This document shows positions 36,884 through 40,895 of a stretch of 40,895 nt of DNA, piece by piece. A program made the position numbers and the translations under genes. The notes under the pieces were generated by a model that saw nothing but the letters and a program-made list of their open reading frames with translations, was not told the origin of the DNA and searched no databases. The stretch's first letter is position 1; each line of letters opens with the position of its first letter. Source of the DNA: a virus. The DNA lies in the IMG/VR virus record IMGVR_UViG_3300002835_013157, positions 1 to 40,895 of that record, one strand, 5' to 3'.

Positions 36884-39298
36884 TTACGCGGCCACGGTGG
36901 CGGTATCTGGCACCGGCGCCAGGATTTGCGAGTTCAGGATAAAGTCGATCGCGGGGGCCGGGTAGATCTTGTAGGTCACGTCGATCGCGCTGCGGTTGGT
37001 TTGGTTGAGCGTCGCCACCGTAAAGCTAGGGTCGTAGCCATAGATAATGGCTTGGCCGCTGAGCCGATCTAGAGTCAGGTTCACCGCCTCGCGGATAAGC
37101 CCCAGGGTGGTGCCGTCTAGCGCCTTGCCGATAAATAGGGTTTCCTCCAGGTCGCGTACCGTCTGAGCCACGTAGTCGCTCTGGTTGATGATCGAGATTT
37201 GCTCAAATACCACAGAGGAACGGGCGGTGGTAATGGCCCGGGTCACCCGGAAGCCCCGGGACTCCCGCACCAGGGTAGGGTCCCGCTCGATGGTTAGAAT
37301 GCCGGAGACGATCGCATCATCTAGCTCGGTGCTACCGGGTTGGTACTCAAATTCAGCAGCGGTGATATTGGTTAGGAAGGTATGGGTAATCGGGTCAGAG
37401 ACGCCATTCCCTTCAGCCGCTAGCATCCCCGCCACGATCGCGGTAGTGGCATAGGCAGAGGAGTAGGTACGTTGGCTGCCGGTCACCAGGTCCGCCATGC
37501 GCAGTCCGGGGGAGACAAATACTACCCGCTCGCTGTTAAAGGTTTCCGCCCTGGCCCGGATTTGTGATTGAGTCCAGCCTAGGGCGTGGCCTAGGATGCA
37601 GATGCGTTCCCGCCGTTGGGCGGTGGTAGACATCAATCGACAATGGTCGGCAAAGGCCGCTTGGACGCCTGCATCGGTGACGCCAGCGGGCACCAAGTAG
37701 CGCAGGGGCGTATATTTCACCTTATCGAGGGCTTCCAGCCATCGTTGCAGGGTAGGAACAGAGTCGAAGCCACCGCTAAGGATAATGGAACCGCTGGGCG
37801 GCAATGGGTCAATGCCACCGGCCAGGGCAACACCACCGGCGGCCACCAGCACCGTCGTCTGGGTGTTAACCAGGATATTAGTCTTCCAGCCATTGGCGCT
37901 GATGCCCGGGGGCACGGCGGTCAGGGTGATGGTGCTGGTGTAGGTGCCTGCATTGTAGGCGGCGCTGGCAACAGCGTAGGCGCTCCAGTCATTGGACTCG
38001 TTAATTAGTCGGGCTAGCTCGATGCCTACCGCCTGGATGGTATCGCCAGGCAGGGTGGAGTAGAACACCGTTAGGGGGCCTTCGGCGCGATCGCTGGGGG
38101 TAAGCGACAGGCTCAGGTATTGGCCACCCCGTTGCAGGATGCCATTGGCGGGTAGCTGGGTCTCGATCGCTTCAGTGGCAGGCTGGGAGGGCGGATCTAC
38201 CACCAGGGTTTGCCGGAACACTAGGGACGCACTAGCGGCGGTGCCAGCGGCAATGGTGCCAGCGTCTAGCTTTTGCACCGTGCGCACCCGGTCTAAGCCG
38301 GTGCCATCCCATTCGTAATGAACAATCTGATAGGTGCCGGCGTAGTCACCGGAGGCGATGGTAAAGGTAGAGCCAATAATACCTTTGTTGGTGGCATGCT
38401 GCCAGGTTTGGCCACTAGGCAGGGCAAAGCGGTAGATATTAGCACCATAGGCGGTGGTGGTGACCGCCATGTTAGTAACCGCTTGGGTGTAAACGTTCTC
38501 CTTGCGGACAACGTTGTAGGTGCCGTTGACAGTGGCGGGCAGGGCCGCTGATACCGTCACGGTGGCAGGCGTTGGGGTTAGGTTAGTCCCATCCCAGGAG
38601 AAGGCGAGCGAGTCGGTGGTATTCACCCGCAAGCTAGCCGGGTATTGGTAGAAGAATGCGGCATTGGTAATCTCACTAGCGCCGGTCAGTGTTGCCTTGC
38701 CGTCACTGGTGGAAGTAGCGATCGTTAGGGTCTGGGTTGCCTTGGTGCCGCCAGCGGTGGCCCGCACCGATACCGGTGACTCAGCATTTAAGCGCTCAAG
38801 CAACTGGGAGACAGAGGGGACATTGTCAATGGTCTGCTTATAGGCTGTCCCATTGAGTTGGGTGCCAGCAATCACCGCCTGGGTACCCTGGATGGAGCCG
38901 GGTAAAAACTGAACACTGAAGGTATTGCCGTAGCCGCCAAAGTCCTTAAATTCACCCACTAGGGTGGTGCCATTGTTGGTGAGGGTGCCGGAGGCTTTGG
39001 CGGAATTGTCCGCCCGTACCCCTAGCACTAGGGGCGCACCGCCCTTGACGCCACCGCGAAAGGTAAGGGTGATGGCATCAGCCAAGGGTGAACCAGCACC
39101 AAATACCTGCTGGGCTTGGTTAGCATTTTTGAATGCGTAGGTGGTCAGGGGCGTGCCACCTAGGGCTGCACCTAGCACACAAACAACATTGGGGGCAAAT
39201 TCCTGGGCCAACTCCAGGGCGGAGGCATCCACCTGGGTGTAGGCACCGGGTTGCAAAATACGGCTGACGGGCCGACCGAAAACAACACTAGAAGCCAT
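36884..39298 (-). CDS. Contractile tail sheath protein
   Basis: This 804-residue protein forms the contracting outer tail. The N-terminus (ALELAQEFAPNVVCVLGAAL, then AFKNANQAQQVFGAGSPLAD) and the C-terminal half (about 515-800: DKVKYTPLRYLVPAGVTDAG, TFNSERVVFVSPGLRMADLV, then GFRVTRAITT and VAQTVRDLEETLFIGKALDG) match the sheath family. Between about 180 and 505 an extra beta-rich domain full of Thr, Ala and Gly is inserted, making it larger than common 400-500-residue sheaths. The insert is likely exposed on the tail surface. AGGAAA upstream supports the ATG at 39298. Confidence 0.92.
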   Translation of the reverse strand: MASSVVFGRPVSRILQPGAYTQVDASALELAQEFAPNVVCVLGAALGGTPLTTYAFKNANQAQQVFGAGSPLADAITLTFRGGVKGGAPLVLGVRADNSAKASGTLTNNGTTLVGEFKDFGGYGNTFSVQFLPGSIQGTQAVIAGTQLNGTAYKQTIDNVPSVSQLLERLNAESPVSVRATAGGTKATQTLTIATSTSDGKATLTGASEITNAAFFYQYPASLRVNTTDSLAFSWDGTNLTPTPATVTVSAALPATVNGTYNVVRKENVYTQAVTNMAVTTTAYGANIYRFALPSGQTWQHATNKGIIGSTFTIASGDYAGTYQIVHYEWDGTGLDRVRTVQKLDAGTIAAGTAASASLVFRQTLVVDPPSQPATEAIETQLPANGILQRGGQYLSLSLTPSDRAEGPLTVFYSTLPGDTIQAVGIELARLINESNDWSAYAVASAAYNAGTYTSTITLTAVPPGISANGWKTNILVNTQTTVLVAAGGVALAGGIDPLPPSGSIILSGGFDSVPTLQRWLEALDKVKYTPLRYLVPAGVTDAGVQAAFADHCRLMSTTAQRRERICILGHALGWTQSQIRARAETFNSERVVFVSPGLRMADLVTGSQRTYSSAYATTAIVAGMLAAEGNGVSDPITHTFLTNITAAEFEYQPGSTELDDAIVSGILTIERDPTLVRESRGFRVTRAITTARSSVVFEQISIINQSDYVAQTVRDLEETLFIGKALDGTTLGLIREAVNLTLDRLSGQAIIYGYDPSFTVATLNQTNRSAIDVTYKIYPAPAIDFILNSQILAPVPDTATVAA

Positions 39299-39307
39299 GG
39301 GAGTTTC

Positions 39308-39460
39308 CTATTGAACTGGAGTGAGTAATGCCCGTTGCCATAGCCGTCGCCATTCGTCTAGCGATCGCGGCTCGGTGTAGTCTGCCAGCGTTGCCAGGGC
39401 GGCGGCGCGTTGATGGTCTGACAGGTATTGATTAGCGAATAATTCAAGCGTTATCGGCAT
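39308..39460 (-). CDS. 50-residue small tail-operon protein
   Basis: This short frame encodes MPITLELFANQYLSDHQRAA and ends RALLTPVQ. It begins 17 bases inside the end of the upstream tail gene and stops 10 bases before the sheath ATG, so it fills the interval exactly. It is predicted helical with a Trp/Arg-rich C-terminus (EWRRLWQRALL). No family is recognised. The close fit between neighbours supports translation, but the product could be only a coupling peptide. Confidence 0.55.
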   Translation of the reverse strand: MPITLELFANQYLSDHQRAAALATLADYTEPRSLDEWRRLWQRALLTPVQ

Positions 39461-40190
39461 AGAGTCTATCCGGGGGAGTGATGTCGTTAAGTTGGTTCAA
39501 CCCTTCGCCTGCTGCACCAGACCATTGGCCACCGGCGGTGAAATTTTCCCAACTGAAAATGTGCTGCAACTGATCCACATCAGTCACTACCGATAGGTCG
39601 TAGGTGGCAGCAAAGGTTAGGCGGGACACGTAAAACTCAAACCCTGGCTGACTCTGGGTGCCTTGGTACTCCACCTGGTCATCGGCGGCATTAGTACAGT
39701 TCAGTTGATAAAAGCCGAGTGTCCTCAGTTGTGGAAGTGCCCACAGCGTCGCGTCTAGGCAATATTGCTGGAACCAGATATGCAGGTCATCGCGTAGGCG
39801 TTCATTAGTACAACAGATGGCCGCCTCTAGTTGGTCGTTAACCAGTAGCCCTGAAAATTTACGAACCGTCAACCCACGCCCGGGCAGTTGTACGGGCTCT
39901 TCATGCCAGTCCAAGTCCACCCCGGTGGGTTTATTGGTTGAGCCGAGCCGGAGGATAGCGATGCGCGGGCAGTGTTGACGGGCGGTCGGATAGGCGCTAG
40001 TCACATCCAATGGTAGCCATTGGCTAGCGCGACTATCCCCATGGTCTGTTTTAAGGCGCTTGATGGCCGCCTCATTAACGTCCTTGGCAAATTGTCGGGC
40101 AATGTCTAGTAGGACGGTTTTTCCATCACAGGGGTAGGGGAACCGTTCCCCGAAAAGGGCGCTTTCACCTCCCGCTAGGTTGCTATCCAT
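39444..40190 (-). CDS. Tail terminator/connector-like protein
   Basis: This is a 248-residue protein upstream of the sheath gene, where contractile phages encode the tail terminator and neck proteins. It has no known motif, but the mixture of strands (HCPRIAILRLGSTNKPTGVD, then FEFYVSRLTFAATYDLSVVT) and the size are compatible with a tail-completion protein. The ATG at 40190 overlaps the stop of the 22-residue ORF; a TTG three codons upstream is less likely. Function from context only. Confidence 0.6.
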   Translation of the reverse strand: MDSNLAGGESALFGERFPYPCDGKTVLLDIARQFAKDVNEAAIKRLKTDHGDSRASQWLPLDVTSAYPTARQHCPRIAILRLGSTNKPTGVDLDWHEEPVQLPGRGLTVRKFSGLLVNDQLEAAICCTNERLRDDLHIWFQQYCLDATLWALPQLRTLGFYQLNCTNAADDQVEYQGTQSQPGFEFYVSRLTFAATYDLSVVTDVDQLQHIFSWENFTAGGQWSGAAGEGLNQLNDITPPDRLYADNA

Positions 40191-40251
40191 TGATGGCAAT
40201 CTCGAAGAGGAGAATGATCAAGAAAGCGGCGATCGCGATAAACCATAGCAT
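40183..40251 (-). CDS. 22-residue hydrophobic micro-ORF
   Basis: The frame MLWFIAIAAFLIILLFEIAI plus NG is almost entirely a membrane helix. Its ATG overlaps the stop of the preceding gene (TGATG) and its own stop overlaps the ATG of the next (ATGGATAG). The exact fit between two genes suggests it is translated by coupling. It contains a HIP1 octamer in its first half (GCGATCGC near 40229-40236). It may be a tiny membrane peptide or only a translational bridge. Confidence 0.5.
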   Translation of the reverse strand: MLWFIAIAAFLIILLFEIAING

Positions 40252-40844
40252 CAGAAGCCATGCTCCTTTAGAACGTCTTGAACCGCCGCCGCGATCGCCT
40301 GTTGGATTTCCGGGTCCGCCCGGTTGACGGCTGACTCGAACCAGTACTTACCAGCCATTGGCGGTAACGTCTTGGCAAAGAAATAACGGCCACTAATGCC
40401 CCTAAAGCCGTTCTCGCCATTGACAAGCTGATGATTGCCGCCTGGGATCGTAAGTCGTGCTTTGGACGCATAGCCAGCCTTAGCGCTAGGGGTGTACTTA
40501 GGGCGCACCTCACCCCGGCCTGTCTCCAGGATGGCAAGGTAGTTCCATTCCTCCGGGTTGTCCGCGTAGCGGGTCATCGCAGAGGCATAGATGCGAGAGC
40601 GAAAGGGAGAACCGTAGGGATACTCCGCCTGGACGCTAGCGGCACCGCGTCCGGTGCGTTTTTGAATGACATGGCCGCCAGTACGGCTGCTGAAGGGCAC
40701 CCCGCTTAGGTGCTCTTTGCCGTAGGTGGTAATTAGGTCGGAGGCATCCTGGATCGCTACCTTGGCGATCTCAGGGATCAGCTCCTTCACCTGGCCCAGC
40801 CCAAACTGGCCAGACTTCAGGTTGATGGCATAGCGGTAAGCCAT
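40251..40844 (-). CDS. HK97 gp10-like tail-completion/connector protein
   Basis: This 197-residue basic protein has features of gp10-like minor tail or head-tail connector proteins: an N-terminal helix (LIPEIAKVAIQDASDLITTY), then GGHVIQKRTGRG and a long strand-turn region with NYLAILETGRGEVRPKYTPS, ending in a helix (NRADPEIQQAIAAAVQDVLK). In such phages this gene lies between the capsid genes and the tail cluster, consistent with capsid genes just beyond the right edge. Its ATG overlaps the preceding stop (TAATG). Confidence 0.65.
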   Translation of the reverse strand: MAYRYAINLKSGQFGLGQVKELIPEIAKVAIQDASDLITTYGKEHLSGVPFSSRTGGHVIQKRTGRGAASVQAEYPYGSPFRSRIYASAMTRYADNPEEWNYLAILETGRGEVRPKYTPSAKAGYASKARLTIPGGNHQLVNGENGFRGISGRYFFAKTLPPMAGKYWFESAVNRADPEIQQAIAAAVQDVLKEHGF

Positions 40845-40895
40845 TATTTAGCCGGTGCTTCCTTAGCGGGCTTGGGGGCGGTGATTTCTTCTACC
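40844..40895 (-). CDS. C-terminal end of a further phage gene (partial)
   Basis: Seventeen codons of a frame entering from the right edge: VEEITAPKPAKEAPAK then a stop that overlaps the next ATG (TAATG). The Pro/Ala/Lys tail is a typical low-complexity C-terminus. The rest of the gene lies outside the window; from its position it may be a head or head-completion gene. Function cannot be judged. Confidence 0.5.
   Translation of the reverse strand, partial: VEEITAPKPAKEAPAK

Larger units (their letters stand above)
1..40895. mobile_element. Cyanobacterial myovirus/prophage genome segment
   Basis: The window holds terminase, a serine recombinase, replication-type genes, an endolysin and a full contractile-tail gene order, with no host housekeeping gene. 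HIP1 octamers occur in most genes, pointing to a cyanobacterial host. Phage genes reach both window edges, so no attachment site or integration boundary can be placed. Whether this is an integrated prophage, a phage-plasmid or a free phage cannot be decided from the sequence. Capsid and portal genes are missing and are expected beyond the right edge. Confidence 0.9.

Noticed and set aside
1-40895. tRNA, rRNA or known riboswitch genes
   Set aside because: I looked for CCA-ended cloverleaf patterns, rRNA cores and conserved riboswitch motifs and found none that I could support; a dedicated scan would be needed to exclude a degenerate tRNA.

Overview
This window is a large piece of a contractile-tailed (myovirus-type) phage genome or prophage from a cyanobacterial host. 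Two things support this. The octamer GCGATCGC (HIP1) and its core CGATCG recur in almost every gene, which is a cyanobacterial genome signature. Most of the right-hand 24 kb also reads as a canonical contractile tail cluster: sheath, tube, frameshifted chaperone pair, tape measure, hub, spike, LysM protein, gp25, baseplate J, gpI-like protein and fibres. Base composition is moderate GC. There is no rRNA, tRNA, CRISPR array or recognisable host housekeeping gene.

Layout. (1) 121-6036, plus strand: a tightly overlapping operon of small unknown genes (one possible late regulator, one ribbon-helix-helix-like protein, one two-TM protein), a ParB-domain/DPPY DNA methyltransferase, then small and large terminase. 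(2) 6014-8571: a ribbon-helix-helix regulator, a XisF-like large serine recombinase and a convergent, 3'-overlapping calcineurin-type phosphoesterase. (3) 8668-12127, minus strand: a replication-type operon running leftward. It holds a Lin1244/Lin1753-like domain fused to an HNH nuclease, a replication-organizer-like protein, a helicase-loader-like protein and four small ORFs, one of them DUF2811-like. (4) 12268-13683: a control region with a divergent promoter and inverted repeats between two small genes, plus further small regulators. (5) 13821-16862, plus strand: an HTH regulator under a cluster of CGTGGAA/TTCCACG palindromes, followed by an operon rich in unrecognised membrane proteins. 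This is the least explained part of the window. (6) 16852-40895, minus strand: the tail morphogenesis operon, read from right to left. It also carries an M15 endolysin and a second (TSPPY) DNA methyltransferase. Portal, protease and major capsid genes are absent and presumably lie beyond the right edge.

How the parts work together. The terminase packages DNA into heads whose genes are not visible. The two methyltransferases probably modify phage DNA, possibly against host restriction. The recombinase would integrate, excise or resolve the genome. The tail cluster builds sheath, tube and baseplate, with a -1 frameshift setting the ratio of the two chaperone forms. The M15 peptidase probably lyses the host. 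Several hairpin terminators sit inside operons, two of them directly before start codons, which suggests attenuation or antitermination.

The best candidates for unfamiliar biology are the membrane operon with its embedded repeat arrays (13.8-16.9 kb), the replication-domain/HNH fusion, and a 22-codon hydrophobic ORF coupled to both of its neighbours.
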